This document shows positions 16,566 to 25,662 of a DNA stretch of 64,000 bases, piece after piece. Origin of the DNA: Bradyrhizobium barranii subsp. barranii (GTDB lineage: Bacteria; Pseudomonadota; Alphaproteobacteria; Rhizobiales; Xanthobacteraceae); the NCBI RefSeq assembly GCF_017565645.3, contig NZ_CP086136.1, positions 5,253,501 through 5,317,500 of the forward strand, given 5' to 3'. The notes under the pieces are model-generated. The model had not been told where the DNA came from and ran no database searches. It worked only from the letters and a program-made list of their open reading frames with translations. Both the position numbers and the translations under genes were made by a program. Numbering within the stretch: position 1 is the stretch's first letter; the number at the start of each line of letters is the position of its first letter.

Positions 16566-16652
16566 GAAGTCCTCCCGCATTTCGCTTTGGCGCGCGTGAT
16601 AGCGGAATTCCCTGGCGGGAGCGACGGCGATTGCGGCGCGCCCCTCATGCAA

Positions 16653-16677
16653 AAAGCTCCGCCGTCGGCGGAGCTTT
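16653..16677. terminator. Rho-independent-type hairpin
   Basis: AAAGCTCCGCC-GTC-GGCGGAGCTTT, an 11-bp stem with A- and T-tracts on both sides. It lies between a 26-residue membrane protein gene and the GST gene; in the minus direction it would end the transcript of the small gene. Confidence 0.6.
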
Positions 16678-16693
16678 CATTGCAAGCTAGACT

Positions 16694-16749
16694 CGGCAAG
16701 TTGAGCTTGGCAAATCGAACTTGGCGAATCGAACCTGGCAGATCGAGCC
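16694..16749. repeat. Four degenerate 14-bp tandem repeats
   Basis: Units begin at 16694, 16708, 16722 and 16736 with the pattern cGGCAARTYGARCY / TGGCRRATCGARCY. They end 6 bp before the small membrane gene. May fold or bind protein; function unknown. Confidence 0.6.
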
Positions 16750-16755
16750 CGATGA

Positions 16756-16836
16756 TCAGTGGCCGAAGAACAGCCACAACAGAATGATCACCGGGATCGG
16801 CACGCCAAGCATCCACAGCAACAGTCCTCGTCCCAT
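16756..16836 (-). CDS. 26-residue membrane peptide
   Basis: MGRGLLLWMLGVPIPVIILL then WLFFGH: one hydrophobic helix. GGAGGAGGA lies 5-12 bp before ATG 16836, one of the strongest ribosome binding sites in the window, which supports real translation. Small hydrophobic proteins of this kind are widespread in Rhizobiales; role unknown. Confidence 0.65.
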   Translation of the reverse strand: MGRGLLLWMLGVPIPVIILLWLFFGH

Positions 16837-16906
16837 TGCGTCCTCCTCCAATCGTTATGTCGGAGGGACAACACGGGTAGCGAGGGCTGGTTCCTGCGTC
16901 GCGGCC

Positions 16907-17359
16907 CTACCAGTGGCCGGTATTCGGCATCGACGACCAGGGCTCGGCAGGCGCCTTCGGCTCGCCCTTCTGCAGCAACTCGATCGAGTGCAGATCCGGC
17001 GAGCGGACGAAGGCCATGTTGCCGTCGCGCGGCGGACGGTTGATGGTGACGCCGGCCTTCATCAGCTGCGCGCAGGTTGCGTAGATGTCGTCGACCTCAT
17101 AGGCGAGATGGCCGAAGAAGCGATCCTCGCCATACTTCTCCTCGTCCCAATTGTAAGTGAGCTCGACCAGCGGCGCGCCGCGCGTTTGCGGCTGCTTCTT
17201 CAGCGCCTCGAGATCGTCCGCCGAGCACAGGAAGACGAGCGTGAAGCGCCCCTTGTCGTTCTCGATCCGCCGCACCTCCTTCAGTCCCAGCGCATCCTGG
17301 TAAAACTTCAGCGCGACATCGAGATTGCGCACGCGCAGCATGGTGTGGAGGTATCGCAT
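16907..17359 (-). CDS. gloA: Lactoylglutathione lyase (glyoxalase I)
   Basis: 150 residues, two VOC modules forming one metal site. It isomerises the methylglyoxal-glutathione hemithioacetal to lactoylglutathione. Likely ligands: His5 (MRYLHTML), Glu in VELTYNW, His in FFGHLAYEVDD, Glu in HSIELLQ. Start ATG 17359 is preceded by AGGGAG; a longer frame upstream is Pro-rich and not part of the family. The C-terminal extension EPWSSMPNTGHW is normal for alphaproteobacteria. Confidence 0.92.
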   Translation of the reverse strand: MRYLHTMLRVRNLDVALKFYQDALGLKEVRRIENDKGRFTLVFLCSADDLEALKKQPQTRGAPLVELTYNWDEEKYGEDRFFGHLAYEVDDIYATCAQLMKAGVTINRPPRDGNMAFVRSPDLHSIELLQKGEPKAPAEPWSSMPNTGHW

Positions 17360-17583
17360 GGTTGTTGCTCCCTGATACGGAGGTGTTTTGGTTTGGGCCG
17401 GAACGGCGGGGACAGGAGATAGCAGGAAAGTGGGACGAGGGGCAGGGGGCGGGGGCACATGTGCGTGAGGGAGAGACGGTGGGTGCGGTCAGCCAACTCA
17501 GCATGGACGGACAAGCCGTAGCGTCAGCCGGGACACGCAGATGAGTTCAATGCGCTGTCAGCGGAATTCAGCGCTTCTCGTCA

Positions 17584-17868
17584 ATGAGCAAGCCCGGTCC
17601 TGCCGATGAACCATCCTCAATGTCACGGTCACTAATGTCCATATCTGGAAGGTATTTCGCCGTGAAATGGTTCAAGCGATATGCAATTGGCTGCCTGATC
17701 TGGTTGATCCTTGGCGGCATCAACGATGGCTACAGACGGCCCGGCGAAGACATGCGTTGGGGCGCTATCGTCATGGTGGCGGGTTTTTGGCCAATCGTGA
17801 CCGCCGTCATCGTTGGCAGCTCTGTTGGCGAGGTTGCGCACAAGATCAATGAAGGGAAGCTGGGGTGA
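17584..17868 (+). CDS. Small membrane protein
   Basis: 94 residues with two hydrophobic segments (YAIGCLIWLILGGIN and WGAIVMVAGFWPIVTAVIVG). The start is uncertain: ATG 17584 or an internal Met. Its stop overlaps the next gene's GTG by 4 bp (GTGA), showing translational coupling with that protein. No family recognised. Confidence 0.55.
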   Translation: MSKPGPADEPSSMSRSLMSISGRYFAVKWFKRYAIGCLIWLILGGINDGYRRPGEDMRWGAIVMVAGFWPIVTAVIVGSSVGEVAHKINEGKLG

Positions 17869-18587
17869 CTGACGTGTCCGACACCCAGAAACTGATGCCC
17901 GCACTCTCGACGCCTAGGCGCGACCTGCTGAGGCGAAAAATATATAGGAAATTCGGAGTTGATGGTCGAAAGACGCTCTTCTTGCTCCTTCTCCTTTTCG
18001 CGAACCCCGCGGACGACTGCTCCGCGCAGACACCGCCGCCCCCAGTCGACGAACATGCGTTCGAGCGCGTGCCGCCGACAGTCGTGAAGAGATTGGCGAC
18101 CCGCTTTTCGCTAGGCGCATTCGCCGGCCGCTTTGAAGAGACGCGACTCGGCGCGGTTCGCGAAGCCGTGGGCGAAGGGACCATCCGACACCAAGGCGAC
18201 GCTGGAGATAGCATCTATTGGCTGTGTTATCGGCGCGCGCAGCATCGATTATGGGTGGTGTCCAGCGGAGAGATGGGCGGCCCGGACCATCTCGTCACGG
18301 AGATCGTTGAAGAGCTCACCGAGAAAGACGCCGGGGCCTCGGCCGATTGCGCCATCATCCCGGAAAAGTTCTCGCCCGTCGTCCTCGACAGCAAGCTGCA
18401 TTTAGGTATGTCGCGTCAGGAGGTAATCACGGCGTTGGGACCGCCGTCGAAGTCGGAAGCTGCTCAGATCGTGTATTCTCACGAGGGAAAGCTCGCAGAC
18501 GGTTTCGATGAGACCGCTTGGCTCATTCTCGGATTTGGTGAGGACAAGCTCGTGTCCATGCGCGGCGGCAAGACCACGACGAATTGA
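17865..18587 (+). CDS. Hypothetical exported or anchored protein
   Basis: 240 residues. A hydrophobic segment at about residues 36-48 (KTLFLLLLLFANPADDC) could be a signal or anchor if translation starts at 17865. The C-terminal third (LHLGMSRQEVITALGPPSKS) resembles the SmpA/OmlA-like repeat that uses a GMSxxEVxxxLGxP pattern. It is coupled to the small membrane protein upstream. Function unknown. Confidence 0.55.
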   Translation: MTDVSDTQKLMPALSTPRRDLLRRKIYRKFGVDGRKTLFLLLLLFANPADDCSAQTPPPPVDEHAFERVPPTVVKRLATRFSLGAFAGRFEETRLGAVREAVGEGTIRHQGDAGDSIYWLCYRRAQHRLWVVSSGEMGGPDHLVTEIVEELTEKDAGASADCAIIPEKFSPVVLDSKLHLGMSRQEVITALGPPSKSEAAQIVYSHEGKLADGFDETAWLILGFGEDKLVSMRGGKTTTN

Positions 18588-18902
18588 AGTGGCTGCGAGC
18601 AGCGTTCGCGCTTCGCGACGGATGCGAACGGGTCACGCTCGCTCCCGCACCAGCCCCATCACATACCCCAGCTTCTCCACCACCTTCGGCGAAAGCAAGC
18701 CAATGGCACTTGGTCATCCACTTTGGCTTCGATGCCCCCGAAGCAGCGGCCGAACTGACCCAAGGTGATGAGCAGCCGGGATCAAAAGTTCGACGTTTGC
18801 GGATGCGATTGAATCCGTCTGTCGCACGAACTGGGTCGCTATAGGGGCAAAGCCGACATTGTTTTTCGTCGCTTCACGCCGCCGGGTTTATGGGTACACG
18901 GC
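18588..18902. other. Intergenic stretch beside the IS element, possible gene debris
   Basis: No supported complete gene. A minus-strand frame near 18650-18720 reads like a protein C-terminus (SPKVVEKLGYVMGLVRER) but has no start. The boundary with the IS at 18903 does not continue the cupin frame found on the IS's other side, so an earlier rearrangement is likely. Confidence 0.4.
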
Positions 18903-18917
18903 CTAGCACTACTTTGG

Positions 18918-20823
18918 GTGCGCCGGGAGACCGGCAAGGAATAGATGGTGGAAGTCCATTGCGATGAAGGTGTAGCGAACCACATCGGCCCCGAGCCGTG
19001 CGCAGGCGTCCGCGAGGGTGTCGGCGAAGCGTCGGTAGGGGAGCATGCAGGCCAGCCATTGAGCCGCGAAACAGTGTTATCTCGGGAGCCGACGCTGTCC
19101 AAAGAGCGGAAGGCAATATGGGCGAGTGCGCAAACGCGAGCACCCGTCCAACCCGGCGTGGTCGTAGACCCTGGCATGTATGGAAGCTCCTTGTACGGGA
19201 ACCGGGATATCTCCGGGTCGGCCATCTTCCTTCTCGGAGGAGATGGTCCGCAGCGGGAAGGCGAGGAGCTGTAGCCGCTGATGCACGACACGGAGAAGTC
19301 TGACTCTGGCATAGTAGCTGAGAAGCCAACGAACAAAGCCGGATTACTGGCGGCGGAGTGGGCGGAGCCAAGGCCGGGGACCAAGGGAAACGCGGAACAG
19401 CAGCGCATGCACCGGACACAGGGCCGGGCTCGCATGACCCAGTCGCTGGACCGCGTACGGACAGCCGCAAGGCTGAGGAAGAAGGACCGGTTCACCGCGC
19501 TCTTTCACCACATCAATGTCGATACACTGCGGGCGGCGTTCTTTGCGCTCAGGCGTAAGGCTGCTCCCGGAGTGGATGGCATGACGTGGGAGGACTACGA
19601 GGAAGATCTCGAGCCCCGGCTCGCCGATCTGCACAAACGGGTCCAACGAGGAGCGTATCGCCCGCAACCGTCTCGCCGGACGTACATACCAAAGGCAGAC
19701 GGCAAGCAGCGCCCGTTAGCGATCGCGGCTCTCGAAGACAAAATCGTCCAGGGCGCCACCGTCATCGTGCTCAACGCCATCTACGAAGGAGACTTCTGTG
19801 GCTTTTCCTACGGGTTTCGGCCCGGCAGAGGACCACATGATGCGTTGGACGCGCTCTGCACAGCGATCGAGACGCGGAACGTGAACTGGATCATTGACGC
19901 CGACATCCAAAACTTCTTTGGCGCAGTCAGTCAACCTTGGCTGGTTCGCTTCTTGGAACATAGGATCGGCGACAAGCGCATCATCCGCCTCATTCAGAAA
20001 TGGCTGAAGGCGGGTGTTCTCGAAGACGGCGTCGTAGCCGCTGATGACAGGGGAACGGGTCAAGGTTCGGTGATTTCACCGCTTCTCGGCAACATCTACC
20101 TGCACTACGCTCTCGACCTGTGGGCCAAACGCTGGCGACAGCGCGAGGTCTCCGGCGGCATGATCATCGTGCGTTACGCGGACGATGTAGTAGTCGGCTT
20201 TGAGCGCGAGGATGACGCACGTCGTTTCCTTGACGCGATGCGCGCGAGACTGGAGGAGTTCGAGCTGACGCTCCACCCGGCCAAGACCCGCCTGATTGAG
20301 TTTGGTCGCCATGCGGCGGCTCAACGCAAGCAGCGCGGACTCGGAAAGCCGGAAACCTTTGCGTTCATGGGGTTCACGTTTATCTGCGGCAAATCACGCC
20401 AAGGGCGCTTCCAGCTTCAACGGAAGACCCGTAGCGACCGCTTGCGAACCAAACTCCGCGAAATCAAGGAGGAGCTAAGGCGCCGAATGCACTGGCCGAT
20501 CCCTGCACAAGGGAAATGGCTGAGGCAGGTCTTGACCGGCCACTTTGCGTACTTTGCTGTCCCGACGAATGGCCGAGCGCTCAATGCGTTTCGGTTCTAT
20601 CTGACCGATCTCTGGAGGCGGACGCTTCGGCGGCGCAGTCAGCGGACCTGTCTGACCTGGGATCGCATAACGCAGATCACCGATGACTGGCTCCCCAAGG
20701 CTCGCATCCTTCATCCATGGCCGAAGCTGCGCTTCGCCGTCAAACACCCGAGGTAGGAGCCCGGTGCCTTAATTGGGCTCGCCGGGATCTGCGCGGGGGG
20801 CGCCCAGTGATGGGTGTCCCTAC
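18918..20823 (+). mobile_element. Group II intron, left copy
   Basis: 1906 bp from the consensus 5' end GTGCG to a 3' end of AC. EBS1 candidate CCAAAG at 19099-19104 is fully complementary to the last six exon bases CTTTGG (18912-18917). A domain V-like hairpin begins GAGCCCGGTGCC near 20757, and a domain VI-like hairpin (GCGCCCA-GTGA-TGGGTGTC) precedes the 3' end. The reverse transcriptase gene sits before domain V. It differs from the right copy only by one extra A near 19132. Confidence 0.85.
19281..20756 (+). CDS. Group II intron reverse transcriptase/maturase, left copy
   Basis: 491 residues. Reverse transcriptase domain with the catalytic IIVRYADDVVVGF motif and GTGQGSVISPLLGNIYLHY block, then the thumb/domain X (FYLTDLWRRTLRRRSQ). 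It binds its intron, helps splicing and drives retrohoming. No C-terminal HNH endonuclease domain is visible after WPKLRFAVKHPR. Protein identical to the right copy. Confidence 0.93.
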   Translation: MHDTEKSDSGIVAEKPTNKAGLLAAEWAEPRPGTKGNAEQQRMHRTQGRARMTQSLDRVRTAARLRKKDRFTALFHHINVDTLRAAFFALRRKAAPGVDGMTWEDYEEDLEPRLADLHKRVQRGAYRPQPSRRTYIPKADGKQRPLAIAALEDKIVQGATVIVLNAIYEGDFCGFSYGFRPGRGPHDALDALCTAIETRNVNWIIDADIQNFFGAVSQPWLVRFLEHRIGDKRIIRLIQKWLKAGVLEDGVVAADDRGTGQGSVISPLLGNIYLHYALDLWAKRWRQREVSGGMIIVRYADDVVVGFEREDDARRFLDAMRARLEEFELTLHPAKTRLIEFGRHAAAQRKQRGLGKPETFAFMGFTFICGKSRQGRFQLQRKTRSDRLRTKLREIKEELRRRMHWPIPAQGKWLRQVLTGHFAYFAVPTNGRALNAFRFYLTDLWRRTLRRRSQRTCLTWDRITQITDDWLPKARILHPWPKLRFAVKHPR

Positions 20824-20854
20824 CGCGAACAGAATGTGTTTTGGCCGCTGTTTT

Positions 20855-22168
20855 TCAAGGATTTGCTTTCGGCAATATGGGCATTGCTGAGGCGGCGGCC
20901 GAAGGATGAGATCGACGATGGCATGGCGTACGGCGGGCATGGTTGGTTGAGGCGGAGGCCCGTTGATTCTTTTTTTTCCGCCCCGCGTATGCGAGGCGAC
21001 GATGTTGCAGGAAGGCGTAGGCAATCATTGTCATAAGGGCGTGGCGATGAAGACCTTGCCATGATCGCCCTTCGAAGTGATCAAGTCCAAGCTCCTCCTT
21101 CAACTGTTGATGCGCCTGCTCACAAATCCACCGTGCCTTGATGGTGGCGGCCAGCGTGCGCAGATCCGTCGTCGCCGGAAGATTGGCGAGATAGTATTTG
21201 CTCTCCCCGGAGGCACGTTGCTCGCCAATGAGCCAGACTTCGTCGCCTGGGAGATGCTGCTGACCTTTATCCCATATCCGCTGCGGAGGGCCGTCGGCGG
21301 TGCGGACACGGAGGGCAGCAAATCGGGCTTTGAGCCGACCTTTCGTCCCGCTACGCCAACTCACGGTTTTCCATTTGGCGCTGGCCAGCATTTGTTCTGC
21401 CGCAATCGATAAGATATCGGGCACGTGGTGCTTTCGTGGTTTGCCACGGACTTTGGTGATCGGCCAAATGAGCTTCACATCGACGGGATACACTTTCTGG
21501 TGCCGAGGGATACCGACCGCCCAGGCCAGCCCGCGCTCTGTTAGCCCTTGTCGAAACGGTGCGCTGAGGCCGTATCCTGCATCCGCCAGCACACATCCAA
21601 AGCGCATGTTGGCTGCCATCGCGCGGTCAATCTCGGCCAAAGCGATCTCCGGCTTGGACCGTGGCGTTCGGTGTTCGATTGGCACGCGAGCGCGCTTCAA
21701 ACGGGGCATGTCGCTTGTCCAGCTGTCAGGCAGAAAGAGACGTAACGCGACCATCACTGGCACTTCGCCGCGCGCAAGCGTTAAAGACACCAGCGTTTGG
21801 CAATTTGCAGTTTTACCGAGAGCCGATGCGTATTGCGCCGCAACACCGACCGATCGCTCACCCTTCTTCGGCAGTGAGGTGTCATCAATAACCAGCACCG
21901 CATCCCTGCCGCCGACGAGTCGGTCCGCCTGGTTGAGCAGCTCTGTCTCCAGCGGCGTCGCGTCCCAGACACCGTCGGCAATGAAATGGTGCAACTGGTC
22001 GTAGTTGCTCGTGACAAGGCGTTCCGCCATCGGCTGAACGCTCTTGCGATCGCCAGGACCGATCAATCCCGCAACATACAGAGGACACATCCGCTGCCGG
22101 GTCTTATGACCCAGCCGGTCCAAGAACGGCATCAGCCAGCGTTCGAGTTCGTCTTCCCATCCCGGCAT
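20855..22168 (-). CDS. IS701-family DDE transposase
   Basis: 437 residues from ATG 22168 (GGAGGG upstream). Acidic catalytic residues fit VLVIDDTSLPKKG (first D), GCVLADAGYG (second D) and WICEQAHQQLKEELGLDHFE (E in the helix). The frame is intact. It lies between the two inward-pointing introns, so its IS ends are now interrupted. Confidence 0.9.
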   Translation of the reverse strand: MPGWEDELERWLMPFLDRLGHKTRQRMCPLYVAGLIGPGDRKSVQPMAERLVTSNYDQLHHFIADGVWDATPLETELLNQADRLVGGRDAVLVIDDTSLPKKGERSVGVAAQYASALGKTANCQTLVSLTLARGEVPVMVALRLFLPDSWTSDMPRLKRARVPIEHRTPRSKPEIALAEIDRAMAANMRFGCVLADAGYGLSAPFRQGLTERGLAWAVGIPRHQKVYPVDVKLIWPITKVRGKPRKHHVPDILSIAAEQMLASAKWKTVSWRSGTKGRLKARFAALRVRTADGPPQRIWDKGQQHLPGDEVWLIGEQRASGESKYYLANLPATTDLRTLAATIKARWICEQAHQQLKEELGLDHFEGRSWQGLHRHALMTMIAYAFLQHRRLAYAGRKKKNQRASASTNHARRTPCHRRSHPSAAASAMPILPKANP

Positions 22169-22260
22169 GGTCAGCCCTCCAAGAGCCGACCACCCATGAA
22201 TCATTGAAAAATTGATTCGGGAATCCTATAAAACGCGGCAAAATCAACAATCTGTTCGCG

Positions 22261-24165
22261 GTAGGGACACCCATCACTGGGCGCCCCCCGCGCAGATCCC
22301 GGCGAGCCCAATTAAGGCACCGGGCTCCTACCTCGGGTGTTTGACGGCGAAGCGCAGCTTCGGCCATGGATGAAGGATGCGAGCCTTGGGGAGCCAGTCA
22401 TCGGTGATCTGCGTTATGCGATCCCAGGTCAGACAGGTCCGCTGACTGCGCCGCCGAAGCGTCCGCCTCCAGAGATCGGTCAGATAGAACCGAAACGCAT
22501 TGAGCGCTCGGCCATTCGTCGGGACAGCAAAGTACGCAAAGTGGCCGGTCAAGACCTGCCTCAGCCATTTCCCTTGTGCAGGGATCGGCCAGTGCATTCG
22601 GCGCCTTAGCTCCTCCTTGATTTCGCGGAGTTTGGTTCGCAAGCGGTCGCTACGGGTCTTCCGTTGAAGCTGGAAGCGCCCTTGGCGTGATTTGCCGCAG
22701 ATAAACGTGAACCCCATGAACGCAAAGGTTTCCGGCTTTCCGAGTCCGCGCTGCTTGCGTTGAGCCGCCGCATGGCGACCAAACTCAATCAGGCGGGTCT
22801 TGGCCGGGTGGAGCGTCAGCTCGAACTCCTCCAGTCTCGCGCGCATCGCGTCAAGGAAACGACGTGCGTCATCCTCGCGCTCAAAGCCGACTACTACATC
22901 GTCCGCGTAACGCACGATGATCATGCCGCCGGAGACCTCGCGCTGTCGCCAGCGTTTGGCCCACAGGTCGAGAGCGTAGTGCAGGTAGATGTTGCCGAGA
23001 AGCGGTGAAATCACCGAACCTTGACCCGTTCCCCTGTCATCAGCGGCTACGACGCCGTCTTCGAGAACACCCGCCTTCAGCCATTTCTGAATGAGGCGGA
23101 TGATGCGCTTGTCGCCGATCCTATGTTCCAAGAAGCGAACCAGCCAAGGTTGACTGACTGCGCCAAAGAAGTTTTGGATGTCGGCGTCAATGATCCAGTT
23201 CACGTTCCGCGTCTCGATCGCTGTGCAGAGCGCGTCCAACGCATCATGTGGTCCTCTGCCGGGCCGAAACCCGTAGGAAAAGCCACAGAAGTCTCCTTCG
23301 TAGATGGCGTTGAGCACGATGACGGTGGCGCCCTGGACGATTTTGTCTTCGAGAGCCGCGATCGCTAACGGGCGCTGCTTGCCGTCTGCCTTTGGTATGT
23401 ACGTCCGGCGAGACGGTTGCGGGCGATACGCTCCTCGTTGGACCCGTTTGTGCAGATCGGCGAGCCGGGGCTCGAGATCTTCCTCGTAGTCCTCCCACGT
23501 CATGCCATCCACTCCGGGAGCAGCCTTACGCCTGAGCGCAAAGAACGCCGCCCGCAGTGTATCGACATTGATGTGGTGAAAGAGCGCGGTGAACCGGTCC
23601 TTCTTCCTCAGCCTTGCGGCTGTCCGTACGCGGTCCAGCGACTGGGTCATGCGAGCCCGGCCCTGTGTCCGGTGCATGCGCTGCTGTTCCGCGTTTCCCT
23701 TGGTCCCCGGCCTTGGCTCCGCCCACTCCGCCGCCAGTAATCCGGCTTTGTTCGTTGGCTTCTCAGCTACTATGCCAGAGTCAGACTTCTCCGTGTCGTG
23801 CATCAGCGGCTACAGCTCCTCGCCTTCCCGCTGCGGACCATCTCCTCCGAGAAGGAAGATGGCCGACCCGGAGATATCCCGGTTCCCGTACAAGGAGCTT
23901 CCATACATGCCAGGGTCTACGACCACGCCGGGTTGGACGGGTGCTCGCGTTGCGCACTCGCCCATATTGCCTTCCGCTCTTTGGACAGCGTCGGCTCCCG
24001 AGATAACACTGTTTCGCGGCTCAATGGCTGGCCTGCATGCTCCCCTACCGACGCTTCGCCGACACCCTCGCGGACGCCTGCGCACGGCTCGGGGCCGATG
24101 TGGTTCGCTACACCTTCATCGCAATGGACTTCCACCATCTATTCCTTGCCGGTCTCCCGGCGCAC
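22261..24165 (-). mobile_element. Group II intron, right copy (inverted)
   Basis: 1905 bp, complement of 18918-20823 apart from a one-base indel in an A-tract. It starts GTGCG at 24165 on the minus strand and has the same flanking exon bases as the left copy (CTTTGG before, CGCGAACAGA after). Orientation relative to the IS terminal repeat is the same as in the left copy. Confidence 0.85.
22328..23803 (-). CDS. Group II intron reverse transcriptase/maturase, right copy
   Basis: 491 residues, identical to the product of 19281-20756, including the YADD catalytic motif and domain X. Full length and intact. Confidence 0.93.
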   Translation of the reverse strand: MHDTEKSDSGIVAEKPTNKAGLLAAEWAEPRPGTKGNAEQQRMHRTQGRARMTQSLDRVRTAARLRKKDRFTALFHHINVDTLRAAFFALRRKAAPGVDGMTWEDYEEDLEPRLADLHKRVQRGAYRPQPSRRTYIPKADGKQRPLAIAALEDKIVQGATVIVLNAIYEGDFCGFSYGFRPGRGPHDALDALCTAIETRNVNWIIDADIQNFFGAVSQPWLVRFLEHRIGDKRIIRLIQKWLKAGVLEDGVVAADDRGTGQGSVISPLLGNIYLHYALDLWAKRWRQREVSGGMIIVRYADDVVVGFEREDDARRFLDAMRARLEEFELTLHPAKTRLIEFGRHAAAQRKQRGLGKPETFAFMGFTFICGKSRQGRFQLQRKTRSDRLRTKLREIKEELRRRMHWPIPAQGKWLRQVLTGHFAYFAVPTNGRALNAFRFYLTDLWRRTLRRRSQRTCLTWDRITQITDDWLPKARILHPWPKLRFAVKHPR

Positions 24166-24176
24166 CCAAAGTAGTG

Positions 24177-24608
24177 CTAGTGCACCTGCTTGCCGGTGTG
24201 GGTGACGAAGCTGCCTGCGGGCATAGGCACGGTGCCATTGTCAGGATCGAACTTCGGGCCTGAGCCGACCCACCAGGTGCCTTGCAGCACGACGATGGTG
24301 CGGTCGGTCGGATGGAAGTGCGGACGGCTGAAATGGTTGCCCTTGGTCCACTTGTTGTAGACCATGTACAAGCCGGGCTTGCTGGGATCGCCGACCACCA
24401 CGGCAACTTGCGCGCCACGCGCGTCGACCGGGCCCCAGGGGATCTGGTCCGGCAATATGACGATCTCCCCTTGATTGGCGCCGGTTAAAGTTGCACCTTT
24501 TGGTTGCGGTGGGCGCGAGAGGGTCCTATTGCCGACGCAAGGCGTGGGCCGCGCATGCGTGACCTTCTGTCCGCGCGAGGACATGACACGACGCGGCTGC
24601 AACATCAA
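24177..24608 (-). pseudogene. Truncated cupin-domain protein at the IS boundary
   Basis: The frame reads a cupin: NHFSRPHFHPTDRTIVVLQG gives motif 1 histidines, GTWWVGSGPKFDPDNG and MPAGSFVTHTGKQVH follow. It ends abruptly at GKQVH with a TAG formed by the CTAG target sequence; family members I know continue with another 20-30 residues after this histidine. No signal peptide is visible at the N-terminus, though the family usually has one. Probably a broken gene. Confidence 0.6.
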
Positions 24609-24655
24609 AAAGGGGGATCGCGGTGTGCGCGCGACAGCTACGTCACTTGGCTAGC

Positions 24656-24841
24656 TCACTTGGCGTAACCCTGGGAACGGAGCCATGCGATCTTGCGATC
24701 GCCGTTGATCCAGTCGTCGGCATCTGCCTTGCTGGCGAATCCGGTGATTTCGCGCTGTTCGTGGTCGGGGTAGTCCGCCAGTATCTTCCAGTCGCTGTCT
24801 GAGAGGCGGACGGTTTTGAAGGTCACTTTTGCTTTAGCCAT
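24656..24841 (-). CDS. Small conserved-type hypothetical protein
   Basis: 61 residues, soluble, beginning MAKAKVTFKTVRLSDSDWKI. Alternating charged and aromatic residues (HEQREITGFASKADADDWI) suggest a compact alpha/beta fold. Its helix DADDWINGDRKIAWLRSQGY is like those of short rhizobial hypothetical proteins. Function unknown. Confidence 0.6.
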   Translation of the reverse strand: MAKAKVTFKTVRLSDSDWKILADYPDHEQREITGFASKADADDWINGDRKIAWLRSQGYAK

Positions 24842-25542
24842 GCTGCACTATGCAGGGAATTCTCTTAAATGAGAACCCGCCTTGCGGCGGCCTTTTCGTC
24901 AATCCGCATCGGCATCACTCACGGTGAAAAACCAATCCGGCCCCGATCGGCCCGTTCCTCGGCGATGATGGCTGTTTATGAGTGTCGAGCAGTGACCTTG
25001 CCAGCAACCTATCGAACCGGCACCCGCAATGGCCAACCCTTGGCAGTTGAACCCCGCCAGAGGGCAGCCAAGGACGCTCGGCGACGACCGCTTTCTGGCC
25101 GGTATCGAACGCTAGACCGGGCGCGTCCTCAAGCCAGCCAAGCGCGGACCCAAGCCATCTGCGCCAGACGGCGAATGAGGCCAGTGCACTGTCACCGTAA
25201 TTTCGGCACGGCCGGATATCGTCACTCGCCATACCGTGCTGGCGCCGGTACCGGGAAGCATGGTGAGCCCACGGTGCCCATGAGGGTGCCGCTGTCGCTG
25301 GTGGAAGAGGTCGAGAATCTGGTGCGAATCCGGGGCCGCAAACTACCGGTGTACGGGGTGGACCGGAGAGCTGGTCGGTGGATAACTCAGACGGGGTGAC
25401 TGACGAGACCAAGCAAAATCAATGGACTAGTACTGTCGGTTGCAAATAATTCTTGCGGACCCCTTGCACGAGTCCCGAAAAGCCGGGCACATAAATCATC
25501 CCCCTGAAAGACATGATTCGCCTCTCAATGGAGAACTGCGTC
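24842..25542. other. 700-bp stretch without a supported gene
   Basis: Long frames exist on both strands (24869-25399 plus, 24915-25412 minus) but both have shadow-like composition rich in Arg, Pro and Ser and no ribosome binding site. It contains a 17-bp sequence (25047-25063) that recurs at 26455-26471. Probably decayed or non-coding DNA. Confidence 0.5.
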
Positions 25543-25662
25543 ATGTCGAAACATCATCTGGAATTTAAGGGCTGGGGATTCAGCATCAGCGCGACCGGGC
25601 TCGGTATTATCGCCGCCGTCGCGATCATCGCCTTGGTGGTGTGGGTGCCTCGTCCATGGTGA
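25543..25662 (+). CDS. 39-residue single-TM protein
   Basis: MSKHHLEFKGWGFSISATGL leads into a transmembrane helix (GIIAAVAIIALVVWVP). GGAGAA lies upstream. Its last codons overlap the ATG of the next gene at 25656, so the two are translationally coupled. Confidence 0.55.
   Translation: MSKHHLEFKGWGFSISATGLGIIAAVAIIALVVWVPRPW

Larger units (their letters stand above)
18903..24180. mobile_element. IS701-family element with a group II intron in each terminal inverted repeat
   Basis: Outer CTAG at 18903-18906 and 24177-24180 are the 4-bp target duplications typical of the IS701 family. Inside each, 11 bp of terminal repeat (CACTACTTTGG, 18907-18917, and its complement at 24166-24176) is followed by a group II intron, then the remaining repeat bases CGCGAACAGA. 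Removing both introns leaves a 1459-bp IS with a perfect 21-bp inverted repeat and one transposase gene. The introns read inward from both ends. Confidence 0.85.

Noticed and set aside
18903..24180. Diversity-generating retroelement or CRISPR-associated reverse transcriptase
   Set aside because: No template/variable repeat pair, CRISPR array or cas gene; the intron fold features and EBS/IBS match show group II introns.
24869..25412. Two long overlapping frames on opposite strands
   Set aside because: Shadow-like composition, no ribosome site and no family pattern on either strand.
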